Below are positions 17,485 through 24,962 of a stretch of DNA of 32,090 bases, in pieces (the stretch's first letter is position 1; each line of letters begins with the position of its first letter). A program made the translations under genes and the position numbers. A model generated the notes under the pieces. The model was not told where the DNA came from. It did not search any database and saw only the letters and a list, made by a program, of their open reading frames with translations. The stretch comes from Ornithomonoglobus_A sp034090805 (GTDB taxonomy: Bacteria > Bacillota > Clostridia > UBA1381). Location of the stretch: NCBI GenBank assembly GCA_034090805.1, contig JAXDRV010000099.1, positions 1 to 32,090 on the forward strand, written 5' to 3'.

Positions 17485-17492
17485 GTTTGTTT

Positions 17493-18065
17493 CTAAAGCT
17501 CAACGTCACCGCATTCCTCCAGACGATTTTTGAGAGCTATCCTTGCCCTGCTCAGCCTTGATTTTATCGTTCCGACAGGACATTTAAGTATTTTTGCAGT
17601 TTCTTCATAGCTTTTCCGATATATATCGCAGTAAACTATAACCTCACGATATTCCGCCTTTATAAGGCTCATTGCCATTCTGAGCTGCCGCTGAGCCTCC
17701 GATTTCTCAAGCGCACCCTCCGGGGTATATCTCGAATCCTCGATTTCCTTACCGCTTTCATCATAATCGCCCGTATCTATGCTTATCACCCCGGCACGCA
17801 CCTGACGCTTCCTCAGAAAATCCTTGCACACATTGGAGCATATTTTAAACAGCCACGTATCAAACGAGGATTTTTCCTCAAAGGTGCGTATGTTTTTATA
17901 CACCCGTATGAAAACCTCCTGTGCAGCATCATAAGCGTCCTCACGGTTTGAAAGCATATTGTATGCAAATCCGACAACCCTGTCCTGATATTTCAGCACA
18001 AGCTCATTAAAAGCTTCGCGGCTGCCGCGTCTGCACTTATTTATTAAATTTTTATCCTCAGACAA
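17493..18065 (-). CDS. ECF RNA polymerase sigma factor (sigma-70 family, RpoE-like)
   Basis: A 190-residue regulator directing RNA polymerase to its own promoter set. Region 2 covers about 8-85 (FNELVLKYQDRVVGFAYNML, DAAQEVFIRVYKNI, SFDTWLFKICSNVCKDFLRK). Region 4 covers about 128-182 (LIKAEYREVIVYCDIYRKSY, then VGTIKSRLSRARIALKNRL, a helix-turn-helix). The start is probably TTG at 18063-18065, since an in-frame stop lies five codons upstream with no ATG between; GGTGAT lies before it. It starts 22 bases after the aroC stop and is probably co-transcribed with aroC. The anti-sigma gene follows. Confidence 0.92.
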   Translation of the reverse strand: MSEDKNLINKCRRGSREAFNELVLKYQDRVVGFAYNMLSNREDAYDAAQEVFIRVYKNIRTFEEKSSFDTWLFKICSNVCKDFLRKRQVRAGVISIDTGDYDESGKEIEDSRYTPEGALEKSEAQRQLRMAMSLIKAEYREVIVYCDIYRKSYEETAKILKCPVGTIKSRLSRARIALKNRLEECGDVEL

Positions 18066-18087
18066 GACATCACCGCCCTTTTAATAA

Positions 18088-19233
18088 CTAAAACCTTCCT
18101 ATTCTGTCCATATATGCTTTATAATATGCCGCAACGTCTGCCATACAGTCGCCGCTGAATTTATCAAGGAATGCCGCCGCAAGCTCAAATTTGACAGCCG
18201 ACTCAACAACCACCGAGCAAGCAGGCACAGCGCAGGCATCACTTCTTTCCACCGACGCTTTAACCGGCTCCTTTGTATTAATGTTTACCGTATCGAGAGG
18301 ATTATACAGTGTGGGGATCGGCTTCATGACGGCACGCACAACAATAGGCTCACCGTTTGACATACCGCCCTCTATGCCGCCGGCATTGTTTGTAGTGCGG
18401 TAATATCCACCGTCATACTCTATGCAGTCGTGAACATTCGAGCCGCAGGTTTTTGCGGCATCAAAGCCGATTCCTATCTCAACACCCTTAATAGCCTGAA
18501 CACTCATCACTGCAAACGCAAGCTTTGCGTCAAGCTTCCTGTCGTAATGAACATAGCTGCCCAAGCCGGGAGGAACGTTTAACGCTCTTATTTCAACAAT
18601 TCCGCCCACGCTCTCTCCGTTTTTCTTGATTGCGTCTATATGCTCCATCGCAAGCTTTTCCGATTCGGCATCGCCAAAGCCCACCGGCGACTTAAGAACA
18701 CGCTTGTAAAAAGCCTCGTCAAACGCCGAAGGCTTGTCCTCTACCTCGCCTATTCTTACTACCCTTCGGCAAAGCTTTATCCCAAACTCATCTAAAACCT
18801 GTCCCGCAAGCGCACCCGCCGCAACTCTCGCAGCTGTTTCGCGCGCACTCGCCCGCTCAAGCACATTTCGTAAATCTCTGTGATTGTATTTCATGCCGCC
18901 CGTTAAATCCGCATGACCCGGACGGGGACATTCTACCGACTTTTTCCCGTTGGAGCTTTCCGTTCCCATAATTTCCGACCAGTTTTTCCAGTCCTTGTTT
19001 TCTATCCGAAGTGCAATAGGGCTGCCGAGCGTGTATCCGCCTCTCACTCCCGACAGTATCTCCGCAGTGTCCTGCTCTATCAGCATACGTCCTCCCCTGC
19101 CGTGTCCCTTTTGGCGCATGGCAAGAGCGGAATTTATTTTTTCAATATCTATTTTAACTCCCGACGGCATACCCTCCACAATTACGGTAAGGCATTTGCC
19201 GTGAGTTTCACCCGCAGTAAAATATCTAAGCAT
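18088..19233 (-). CDS. aroC: Chorismate synthase
   Basis: Last step of the shikimate pathway: 5-enolpyruvylshikimate-3-phosphate to chorismate with reduced FMN. It has 381 residues. Signatures are GETHG (8-12), RQKGHGRGG (about 37-45), the R(H/S)...ARETAAR region (RASARETAARVAAGA), and RSDACAVPA near the C-terminus. The ATG follows GAAAGGA. The promoter is at 19273-19301. It supplies chorismate to the TrpE encoded 14 kb away in the window. Linkage to an ECF sigma gene is not the usual aro context. Confidence 0.96.
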   Translation of the reverse strand: MLRYFTAGETHGKCLTVIVEGMPSGVKIDIEKINSALAMRQKGHGRGGRMLIEQDTAEILSGVRGGYTLGSPIALRIENKDWKNWSEIMGTESSNGKKSVECPRPGHADLTGGMKYNHRDLRNVLERASARETAARVAAGALAGQVLDEFGIKLCRRVVRIGEVEDKPSAFDEAFYKRVLKSPVGFGDAESEKLAMEHIDAIKKNGESVGGIVEIRALNVPPGLGSYVHYDRKLDAKLAFAVMSVQAIKGVEIGIGFDAAKTCGSNVHDCIEYDGGYYRTTNNAGGIEGGMSNGEPIVVRAVMKPIPTLYNPLDTVNINTKEPVKASVERSDACAVPACSVVVESAVKFELAAAFLDKFSGDCMADVAAYYKAYMDRIGRF

Positions 19234-19272
19234 AATGATTGTGTCCTTTCACATTGAATATATAACATTCAT

Positions 19273-19301
19273 ATTCTATCACCTTTTGCGCCGTTTTTCA
19301 A
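19273..19301 (-). promoter_or_regulatory. Sigma-A promoter of aroC
   Basis: On the minus strand TTGAAA (19296-19301), 17 bases, TAGAAT (19273-19278) with TGA just before the -10. It is about 40 bases upstream of the aroC ATG. Confidence 0.65.
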
Positions 19302-19516
19302 GTATTTTAAACAAAATTTATAGAAAATAGTCCTATATACTCTTATTTTAACCAAAAATCACTGCTATTTACACTTTTTAATCATAATTACGGAATATCT
19401 TCCGATTTTGCCGCATATAATATATCACCGAAATATAATGGGAAGATAATGCAAAAATACGCTGCACATCTTTCTTTTTTATGCCGCCGAAACGAGCGGC
19501 GGAACGGAGGATTTAT
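19302..19516. other. AT-rich intergenic region upstream of the GerMN gene
   Basis: No gene is seen. TATAAT-like boxes occur around 19417 and 19434, but neither has a convincing -35 element. A small inverted repeat, GCCGC / GCGGC, lies just before the ribosome binding site. The GerMN gene may use a sporulation sigma factor, which I cannot identify from this sequence. Confidence 0.5.
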
Positions 19517-20005
19517 ATGAAACGAGTTATACTTATTCTAATTTTAATTGCAGGTCTTGGTATTACGGCAGCCTCCTTCGGCCCTTCCGTACCCCAGACA
19601 GACGTAAAGCTGTATTTTACCGACGCACAAATATTAAAGCTTATCCCCGTGCGCAAGGCTATCCCCGAGTTATCTTCCGAGGAGCAGGCTAAGCTTGTTT
19701 TGCGCATGCTGATTGAGGGAGATGACGATAACCTGAAAATACGGCGAACAATACCGCATATCCGCGGCTGCATGAGTGTAAGAGTGGAAAATAAGACGGC
19801 TTACGTGAACATAAAAAAATCCATGGCGGAAAATCATGCCGAGGGCAGGGATATTGAGCTTTTGACGGTTTATTCGATTGTCAATTCTCTGACGAGTATA
19901 AAGGACATATCAACGGTGAAATTCACAGTCAACGGAAAAATTCAGAAGGACTTTATGGGGTATCTCGATATGCGGGAAACGTTCATACCGGACTATGCCG
20001 TATAA
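19517..20005 (+). CDS. GerMN domain membrane-anchored protein
   Basis: A 162-residue protein. The ATG at 19517 follows CGGAGG at good spacing; an upstream in-frame extension has no ribosome binding site and would hide the signal. An N-terminal hydrophobic anchor, MKRVILILILIAGLGITAAS, has no lipobox Cys. The rest fits a GerMN (sporulation and spore germination) domain: VKLYFTDAQILKLIPVRKAI, LVLRMLIEG, then AYVNIKKSM and LLTVYSIVNSLTSIKDISTV. GerM-type proteins act at the spore envelope during engulfment and germination. It has no coding partner close by; tRNA-Ser follows with its own promoter. Confidence 0.85.
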   Translation: MKRVILILILIAGLGITAASFGPSVPQTDVKLYFTDAQILKLIPVRKAIPELSSEEQAKLVLRMLIEGDDDNLKIRRTIPHIRGCMSVRVENKTAYVNIKKSMAENHAEGRDIELLTVYSIVNSLTSIKDISTVKFTVNGKIQKDFMGYLDMRETFIPDYAV

Positions 20006-20027
20006 TAAATTAATTTAGCAAAAATAC

Positions 20028-20056
20028 TTGACAATTGGACAATAATATGGTATAGT
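20028..20056 (+). promoter_or_regulatory. Sigma-A promoter of tRNA-Ser
   Basis: TTGACA (20028-20033), 17 bases, TATAGT (20051-20056). It ends 19 bases before the mature tRNA 5' end. Confidence 0.8.
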
Positions 20057-20075
20057 AATAGAGGTTTTCAAGAAC

Positions 20076-20165
20076 GGAGGGGTGGCCGAGAGGTTGAAGG
20101 CGCAGCATTGGAAATGCTGTGTACGTTAACTCGTACCGTGGGTTCGAATCCCATCCCTTCCTCCA
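20076..20165 (+). tRNA. tRNA-Ser (anticodon GGA)
   Basis: A 90-base class II tRNA. The acceptor arms are GGAGGGG / CCCTTCC (one G-T pair). The anticodon stem CAGCA / TGCTG holds loop TTGGAAA with anticodon GGA, reading UCC/UCU. The long variable arm is TACG-ttaact-CGTA, typical of Ser. The T arm is GTGGG TTCGAAT CCCAT. CCA is encoded (20163-20165). The base before CCA is T, whereas G is usual for serine tRNAs. Confidence 0.97.
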
Positions 20166-20172
20166 TTTACGT

Positions 20173-20205
20173 AAAAATCCGCATAACCATGCGGATTTTT
20201 TGTTT
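20173..20205 (+). terminator. Terminator after tRNA-Ser
   Basis: AAAAATCCGCAT / ATGCGGATTTTTT with a short loop. Symmetric A and T runs mean it can also end the converging oxidoreductase transcript, whose stop codon it abuts. Confidence 0.9.
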
Positions 20206-21221
20206 TATTTTCCACTCCAAAGGCTTTCCCTTATATATCTGTCTGCGTCCAGTGCCGCATTAAAGCTTTCGCTTACTTCATCAATTGTCGGCATCGGATC
20301 AACATCGTTTTCTATCATATTTATAAGATAATCAAGCTGTTCCCCGGACGGCTTACGGTCGCAGCTTATGTTAATGATTTGGTATTCCTTTTCGGGATAT
20401 TTATAATATTCTATCAGGTCACCTTCCTCGCTGTCGCTGAATCTGTCCCTTTGATAAGTGATCCTTATCCTCCCCTTAGGCCCTACAAACTCCTTCAGAT
20501 TTCCCGATGACATCGTATTTGCCCAGCCCGCTTCGTAATATCCAACCGAACCGCCGTCAAGATGCACCGTTATGAGTCCGTAATTGTATTTCCCATTTGG
20601 CAGGGACGGCTCCGTTCTTGCGCCTATTCCCGATATATCAGCGATTTTCTCCCCCGTAAACCACTGCATAACATCAAGATAATGCACTCCGCAGTCGATT
20701 ATCGGAGATGTTTCGTTAATAAGATGCAAATAACGCTCCCAATCCATTGTATGATGATTCTGAGCCATGCGTATGATGATGGGAGAGCCTATCGCTCCGC
20801 CCTGTATCATCTCGGCGACTTTTTTATATGTATGGTTATGACGGAGAATATATCCCACAAGCACCTTACATTCGGGATGAGCCTTTACAAGACGGATAAA
20901 TTCCTCCCCGTCCTCACGACTTGCCGCTATCGGCTTTTCACACAGAACGTGTTTCCCCTGTTCAAGGCATTTTTTAAGAAGTACCGTATGCGATGATGGA
21001 TACGTTGATATAATTACAATATCCGTGTCACTGCTTTCAATACATTTATTCGGATCGGTTTCGGCTCGCTCCGCTCCGTATATGCGCCGAAAGCTCTCGG
21101 CACGCTCCGGGTTTGTATCGCACACGCACCGTATACTAATATTTTCTTTTCTGTATATATGCTCCATATGAACCGCTCCCATTTTGCCGCAGCCTATAAG
21201 AGCAACACCGTATGTTTTCAT
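20205..21221 (-). CDS. Gfo/Idh/MocA family NAD(P)-dependent oxidoreductase (first copy)
   Basis: A 338-residue protein. The N-terminal Rossmann fold has GCGKMGAVH (about 10-18). The family's CEKPIA motif is near residue 94, with the catalytic Lys in EKP. The C-terminal alpha/beta substrate domain contains DCGVHYLDVMQWF. The family oxidises or reduces hydroxyls of sugars, inositols and sugar acids; the substrate is not readable. It has its own promoter (21301-21329) downstream of the AraC-type gene and a good AAAGGAG ribosome binding site. With the second Gfo/Idh and the TIM-barrel isomerase across the divergent promoter, it suggests a sugar or cyclitol oxidation route. Confidence 0.9.
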   Translation of the reverse strand: MKTYGVALIGCGKMGAVHMEHIYRKENISIRCVCDTNPERAESFRRIYGAERAETDPNKCIESSDTDIVIISTYPSSHTVLLKKCLEQGKHVLCEKPIAASREDGEEFIRLVKAHPECKVLVGYILRHNHTYKKVAEMIQGGAIGSPIIIRMAQNHHTMDWERYLHLINETSPIIDCGVHYLDVMQWFTGEKIADISGIGARTEPSLPNGKYNYGLITVHLDGGSVGYYEAGWANTMSSGNLKEFVGPKGRIRITYQRDRFSDSEEGDLIEYYKYPEKEYQIINISCDRKPSGEQLDYLINMIENDVDPMPTIDEVSESFNAALDADRYIRESLWSGK

Positions 21222-21300
21222 CGGTTAATTCTCCTTTTCATCTCTTCGAAAAAGCTTTTGATCAAGCCGCATCTTTACGGCAAGGTAAGCTTCTGAAAAA

Positions 21301-21329
21301 AGTCTATCACAACGCTGCCGACGTGTCAA
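21301..21329 (-). promoter_or_regulatory. Sigma-A promoter of the first Gfo/Idh gene
   Basis: On the minus strand TTGACA (21324-21329), 17 bases, TAGACT (21301-21306), preceded by TGA. It lies in the 158-base gap after the araC-type gene and leaves a leader of about 80 bases. Confidence 0.65.
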
Positions 21330-21379
21330 GCAATCTTCTAATAAACAATAATACAGTGCTGAAGCACAACAAATATATG

Positions 21380-22174
21380 CTACTTCCCGTTGCGAACGGA
21401 GCTTGGTGTTCTGCCTTTGTATTTTTTGAAAATGCGTGCAAAATAATTTGCATCGGAAAACCCGCAGCAAAATGCCGCCTCGGTAACCGTCATTTCCGTT
21501 TCGCAAAGAAGCAGCTCCGCCTTTGATATGCGTATCTCATTCAGGTATTCCTTAGCGGTTTTGCCGGTCACTTCCTTAAAGATATGGCAAAAATGTCCCT
21601 CGCTCATATGCACCATATCCGCAAGCATTTCGGTAGTTATATTTTCCGAATAATTCTCACTTATATATTTTACAGCCTTGTTTATTTTGCTCAGCTTTTC
21701 AAAATGTCGGCGGTATGTTGCCTCTGTAAGAGTCTGTGCGCTGTAATTTCGTATCAAATACGTTAAAAGCAGATATGTATACCCTTTTATCGCAAGAGCT
21801 GATGATGTATCCTTGGTTTTAAATTCCTTGAAAATATTTTCAATCAGCTCAGACACAACCGAATCCTTAACGATATTTTCAAATATTATATGATTATTTT
21901 CAAAAAACGACGGCCGCAGTATAATGACTCCCCTTGTGCATAATCCGCCGCTGCCCTCGTGCAGCTCGTTCCCGTTTATAATACAGCATTCCTTTTCGCC
22001 GACAACGGCAGCATTGTCACCGTAATGCAGCTTTGCACTGCCCTCAAAAATATACTGAATTTCCGTATGCTCATGCCAATGCAAATAAAATTCACATACG
22101 GAATTTTCAGTCATCAAAATCCGTATGGGAAAATCCTCTTCCGGTATTTTTTCATACAAGCTTATGTCGTTCAT
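21380..22174 (-). CDS. AraC family transcriptional regulator with cupin sensor domain
   Basis: A 264-residue protein. The N-terminal cupin-like ligand-binding domain (about 15-100) contains HWHEHTEIQYIFEG. The C-terminal double helix-turn-helix (about 165-262) contains ITTEMLADMVHMSEGHFCHI and AAFCCGFSDANYFARIFKKY. It probably activates the divergent isomerase/oxidoreductase pair in response to a sugar; their promoters overlap (22217-22264). No membrane or phosphoacceptor domain is seen. Confidence 0.92.
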   Translation of the reverse strand: MNDISLYEKIPEEDFPIRILMTENSVCEFYLHWHEHTEIQYIFEGSAKLHYGDNAAVVGEKECCIINGNELHEGSGGLCTRGVIILRPSFFENNHIIFENIVKDSVVSELIENIFKEFKTKDTSSALAIKGYTYLLLTYLIRNYSAQTLTEATYRRHFEKLSKINKAVKYISENYSENITTEMLADMVHMSEGHFCHIFKEVTGKTAKEYLNEIRISKAELLLCETEMTVTEAAFCCGFSDANYFARIFKKYKGRTPSSVRNGK

Positions 22175-22216
22175 ATCAACACCTCAAATTTATGCTATAT
22201 GTCCTCAAAAAACTTA

Positions 22217-22245
22217 TGGCAAATATCATAAATCCATTGTATACT
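22217..22245 (+). promoter_or_regulatory. Weak, probably activator-dependent promoter of the isomerase operon
   Basis: TATACT (22240-22245) has a good -10 match, but the -35 position (TGGCAA, 22217-22222) is poor. That is typical of AraC-activated promoters. It overlaps the divergent araC promoter. Confidence 0.5.
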
Positions 22246-22264
22246 AAAACCATAACAAAGTCAA
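22236..22264 (-). promoter_or_regulatory. Promoter of the AraC-type regulator gene
   Basis: On the minus strand TTGACT (22259-22264), 17 bases, TACAAT (22236-22241). The -10 boxes of the two divergent promoters overlap, so polymerase binding is likely to be mutually exclusive. Confidence 0.6.
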
Positions 22265-22284
22265 GCGTAAGGAGGAAAATTTTT

Positions 22285-23100
22285 ATGAAGCTTGGAGTAA
22301 TTATACCGCTCGAAAAGGATATGGACGGTGCTTTTGAAAAGCTCACGTCACTGGGCTTTGAAACGTGTCAGCTCAACTGCTGGTCAACGGAGCTTATGAC
22401 GGAGGAGAATGCCGAAAACGTAAAGAGAGCGGCAGCAAAATACGGAGTGACCGTCACTGCACTTTGGTGCGGCTGGAGCGGGCCTGCGGTTTGGGATTTC
22501 TATTCGGGTCCCGTCACTTTGGGAATAGTTCCCGTAACATACCGCGACATTCGCTGCCGTGAATTGAAAAAGGGTTCGGATTTTGCCAAAATGCTGGGCG
22601 TATGCGATGTTGTAACACATTTGGGATTTTTGCCCGAAATCCCCTCATCAACCGAATATCATGAGGTTTTATGTGCAATAAAGGAGCTTGCACTCTACAT
22701 GAAAAACAACGGTCAGTACTTCCTGTTCGAAACAGGTCAGGAAACGCCCATTGCGGTAAAACGTATCATCGAGGACGCAGGAACGGGAAATCTCGGAGTA
22801 AATCTCGACCCCGCAAATCTGCTGATGTACGGCAAGGCAAATCCCGTTGACGCTCTTGATGTTTTCGGCGAATACGTGCGTGGAGTTCACGGCAAGGACG
22901 GAGAATACCCCACAAACGGTCATGACCTCGGTGTGGAAAAGAAGATAGGCGAAGGCAGAGTAAATTATCCGAAATTTATCGCAAAGCTTAAAGAAATCGG
23001 ATATGACGGAGCAATCACCATCGAGAGAGAAATCAGCGGAGAGGAACAGATCGAGGATATTAAATACGCAAAGGAATATCTTGAAAATCTGATATTTTAG
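22285..23100 (+). CDS. Sugar phosphate isomerase/epimerase, xylose isomerase-like TIM barrel
   Basis: A 271-residue protein. The ATG at 22285 follows AAGGAGG (22269-22275). A long in-frame extension upstream is ignored because it crosses the divergent promoters and the araC gene. AP-endonuclease-2-type TIM barrel: MKLGVIIPLEKDM first strand, then FETGQETP with a metal-binding Glu, NLDPANLLM with Asp, VHGKDG with His/Asp, and TIERE with Glu at the end. These are the usual divalent metal ligands. The family isomerises or epimerises sugars, keto-sugars and inosose; the substrate is unknown. It is followed 18 bases on by a Gfo/Idh gene. Confidence 0.9.
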   Translation: MKLGVIIPLEKDMDGAFEKLTSLGFETCQLNCWSTELMTEENAENVKRAAAKYGVTVTALWCGWSGPAVWDFYSGPVTLGIVPVTYRDIRCRELKKGSDFAKMLGVCDVVTHLGFLPEIPSSTEYHEVLCAIKELALYMKNNGQYFLFETGQETPIAVKRIIEDAGTGNLGVNLDPANLLMYGKANPVDALDVFGEYVRGVHGKDGEYPTNGHDLGVEKKIGEGRVNYPKFIAKLKEIGYDGAITIEREISGEEQIEDIKYAKEYLENLIF

Positions 23101-23118
23101 GAAAGGAATGAATATTAA

Positions 23119-24084
23119 ATGAAGGTTGCACTGGTAGGTGTCGGCGGAATGGGCGGATGCCATTTCGAAATATATAAAAACATGGAAAACGTAGAGCTTA
23201 TTGCATTATGCGATGTCCGTTACGATATGCTGAAAGAAAAAGCTCAAGGGTGCGATGCGCATTTGTACAGTGATTTTGATGAGCTTTTGGCAAACGAAAA
23301 ACCGGAGCTTATCGATATATGCACACCGACATATCTGCACATGGAGCAGTCAATAAAGGCTCTTGAAAGCGGTGCAAATGTACTCTGCGAAAAGCCGATG
23401 GCTCTTAACAGCACTCAAGCAAAAAAGCTGCTTGACGCTGCGTCAAAAACAGATAAGCTGTTCATGACGGCTCATGTGGTAAGGTTTATGAATGCTTATA
23501 AATATCTGAAAAGCGTTATAGATTCCGGCAGTCACGGAAAATTGCTGAGGCTTGATATGAAGCGTATCGGCAGTATTCCCATGTGGAGCTTTGAAAACTG
23601 GATGCAGGACGAGAAAAAAAGCGGTCATGCGGTTCTTGATTTGATGATACATGACATAGATTTTGTACAGTATGTGTTCGGTATGCCTAAGGATATTTCA
23701 GGTGTGTATTACGGACTGAAAAATTTAACAAACTACGCATCTGCCGACTACATATATGACGGTTTTTCGGTAAGCATGGAGTGCGGCTGGTATAAAACCG
23801 AGATTCCGTTTACCGCAGAATACAAAGCGATATTCGAGGACGGATATGTTGAGCTTAGGGACGGAAAGGTTTATGACTGCGGAAATGAAATTAATTTTTC
23901 CGATGCAACTAAAATAGGAGATATAGGCATCAACATCTCAAACGTAGACGGCTACGACGGAGAAATTGCTTATTTCATAAGCTGCATAGAAAACGGCGAA
24001 AAGCCTGGCATTGTAACTCCGCAAAGCTCGTCGGACAGCATAACCCTTGTTGAAAAAACAAGAGAAAAGCTGATTAATCTTTAA
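23119..24084 (+). CDS. Gfo/Idh/MocA family NAD(P)-dependent oxidoreductase (second copy)
   Basis: A 321-residue protein. The Rossmann motif GVGGMGGCH is near the N-terminus, the CEKPMA motif near residue 92, and the substrate-domain DLMIHDIDFVQYVFG near 171-185 (catalytic His). It differs clearly in sequence from the copy at 20205-21221, so it is probably a distinct enzyme in the same route rather than a recent duplicate. AGGAA lies before the ATG. It is co-transcribed with the isomerase and closed by a hairpin at 24098-24147. Confidence 0.91.
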   Translation: MKVALVGVGGMGGCHFEIYKNMENVELIALCDVRYDMLKEKAQGCDAHLYSDFDELLANEKPELIDICTPTYLHMEQSIKALESGANVLCEKPMALNSTQAKKLLDAASKTDKLFMTAHVVRFMNAYKYLKSVIDSGSHGKLLRLDMKRIGSIPMWSFENWMQDEKKSGHAVLDLMIHDIDFVQYVFGMPKDISGVYYGLKNLTNYASADYIYDGFSVSMECGWYKTEIPFTAEYKAIFEDGYVELRDGKVYDCGNEINFSDATKIGDIGINISNVDGYDGEIAYFISCIENGEKPGIVTPQSSSDSITLVEKTREKLINL

Positions 24085-24097
24085 TAATCAAACACAA

Positions 24098-24147
24098 AAT
24101 GCCGTGTACCGAACATTCAAATTTGTCGGATACACGGCATTGCTTTT
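24098..24147 (+). terminator. Terminator after the second Gfo/Idh gene
   Basis: AATGCCGTGTA / TACACGGCATT stem with a loop of about 22 bases, followed by GCTTTT. It is followed on the minus strand by the end of the small membrane protein gene, so it probably serves both directions. Confidence 0.75.
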
Positions 24148-24150
24148 AAT

Positions 24151-24246
24151 TTACAAAAACATATACACAATACTTATCCCCAGCGGAATAATCATTGCCG
24201 CAGCAACAACTATGCAGATAATCTGCTTTTGCTTTTTACTGAACAT
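24151..24246 (-). CDS. 31-residue single-pass membrane protein
   Basis: A very short frame that looks real. It starts with ATG, with AAAGGA 10 bases upstream. The product has a basic N-terminus (MFSKKQKQ) followed by a hydrophobic helix (IICIVVAAAMIIPLGISIVY) and ends soon after. The layout resembles Prli42-type mini membrane proteins of Firmicutes, but I cannot show homology. It begins 23 bases after the SLH gene stop, in the same direction, and ends just before the terminator. Confidence 0.55.
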   Translation of the reverse strand: MFSKKQKQIICIVVAAAMIIPLGISIVYMFL

Positions 24247-24269
24247 CGCTATCATATCCTTTCTGACTT

Positions 24270-24959
24270 TTATTTGTTATCTATGATTCTTCCCATTATA
24301 GTCGCCGCCTGCGCTCTTGTTGCCGTATCCTCCGGGTGGAATTTTCCGTCCTCCATGCCCTCGATAAATCCCTGCGCCACGGCAAGCCTTACGCTCGGCT
24401 GCGCCCATACGCTTATGCTCTCCATATCATACAAATTGACCTTAATCCCCGCTTTCAGCGTTGAGGCGGTCGTGCTGTCAAGCATATACTGATATATGTG
24501 CATTGTAAGCACCGCCATTTCCTCACGTGTTATCGGCAGTTCTCCGTTAAACGCACCCGTATACACCGCACGCTCGGTAACGCTCCCGTCCGCTGCAGTT
24601 TCGCTTTTTATACTCACTCTGTATGATGCTATCATCTCCTTTGGGATAAGTCCCTTATCAAGGGCGCTTTGCAAAAACACGGCGTACCAATCCGTCCGCT
24701 TTGCATCAAGACACTCGCCCTCACGCCATTCGGCAGTTCCCATTCCCACGAGATTCATTATCATTTTCAGATACTCCGCACGGGTCACCATACCGTCCGG
24801 ATTAAATTCTGTCGCACTTACGCCGTTTACAACGCCCATTGCGGCAAGACGGCGTATCGTATTCTGCGCCCAGTGACTGCCTATATCATGAAAATCCGCA
24901 GCATACGCATTGCTGCCCAAAACTGCGGCAAGCATAATTGCGGCAATTATTTTTTTCAT
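24270..24959 (-). CDS. Small secreted protein made of SLH domains
   Basis: A 229-residue protein. The ATG at 24957-24959 (MKKIIAAIMLAAVLGSNAYA) is chosen over a TTG immediately before it; AAAGGAG overlaps the tadA stop. A signal peptide is probably cleaved after AYA. The mature protein consists almost only of three S-layer homology units: FHDIGSHWAQNTI...MVTRAEYLKM (about 23-70), a divergent middle unit ending ITREEMAVLT, and SVRLAVAQGFIEGMEDGKFH...ATRAQAATIM at the end. SLH units bind pyruvylated secondary wall polymers. No effector domain is present, so it may be a structural or wall-capping protein. It probably shares a transcript with tadA and the 31-residue protein. Confidence 0.87.
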   Translation of the reverse strand: MKKIIAAIMLAAVLGSNAYAADFHDIGSHWAQNTIRRLAAMGVVNGVSATEFNPDGMVTRAEYLKMIMNLVGMGTAEWREGECLDAKRTDWYAVFLQSALDKGLIPKEMIASYRVSIKSETAADGSVTERAVYTGAFNGELPITREEMAVLTMHIYQYMLDSTTASTLKAGIKVNLYDMESISVWAQPSVRLAVAQGFIEGMEDGKFHPEDTATRAQAATIMGRIIDNK

Positions 24960-24962
24960 CAA

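Larger units (their letters stand above)
17177..17492. other. Intergenic region between sigma and anti-sigma genes
   Basis: 316 bases without a gene. It contains the second hairpin repeat (17325-17484), a candidate ECF promoter (17231-17257) and the anti-sigma ribosome binding site. Cognate sigma/anti-sigma genes are usually only a few bases apart, so this gap looks like the result of an insertion. Confidence 0.7.

Noticed and set aside
20076..20165. tRNA-Leu instead of tRNA-Ser
   Set aside because: Leu tRNAs also have a long variable arm, but the anticodon read from the 7-base loop TTGGAAA is GGA, a serine anticodon.
22033..22284. 84-residue N-terminal extension of the isomerase
   Set aside because: It crosses the divergent promoters and the araC coding start. 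The ATG at 22285 has a perfect AAGGAGG site and the expected first beta strand.
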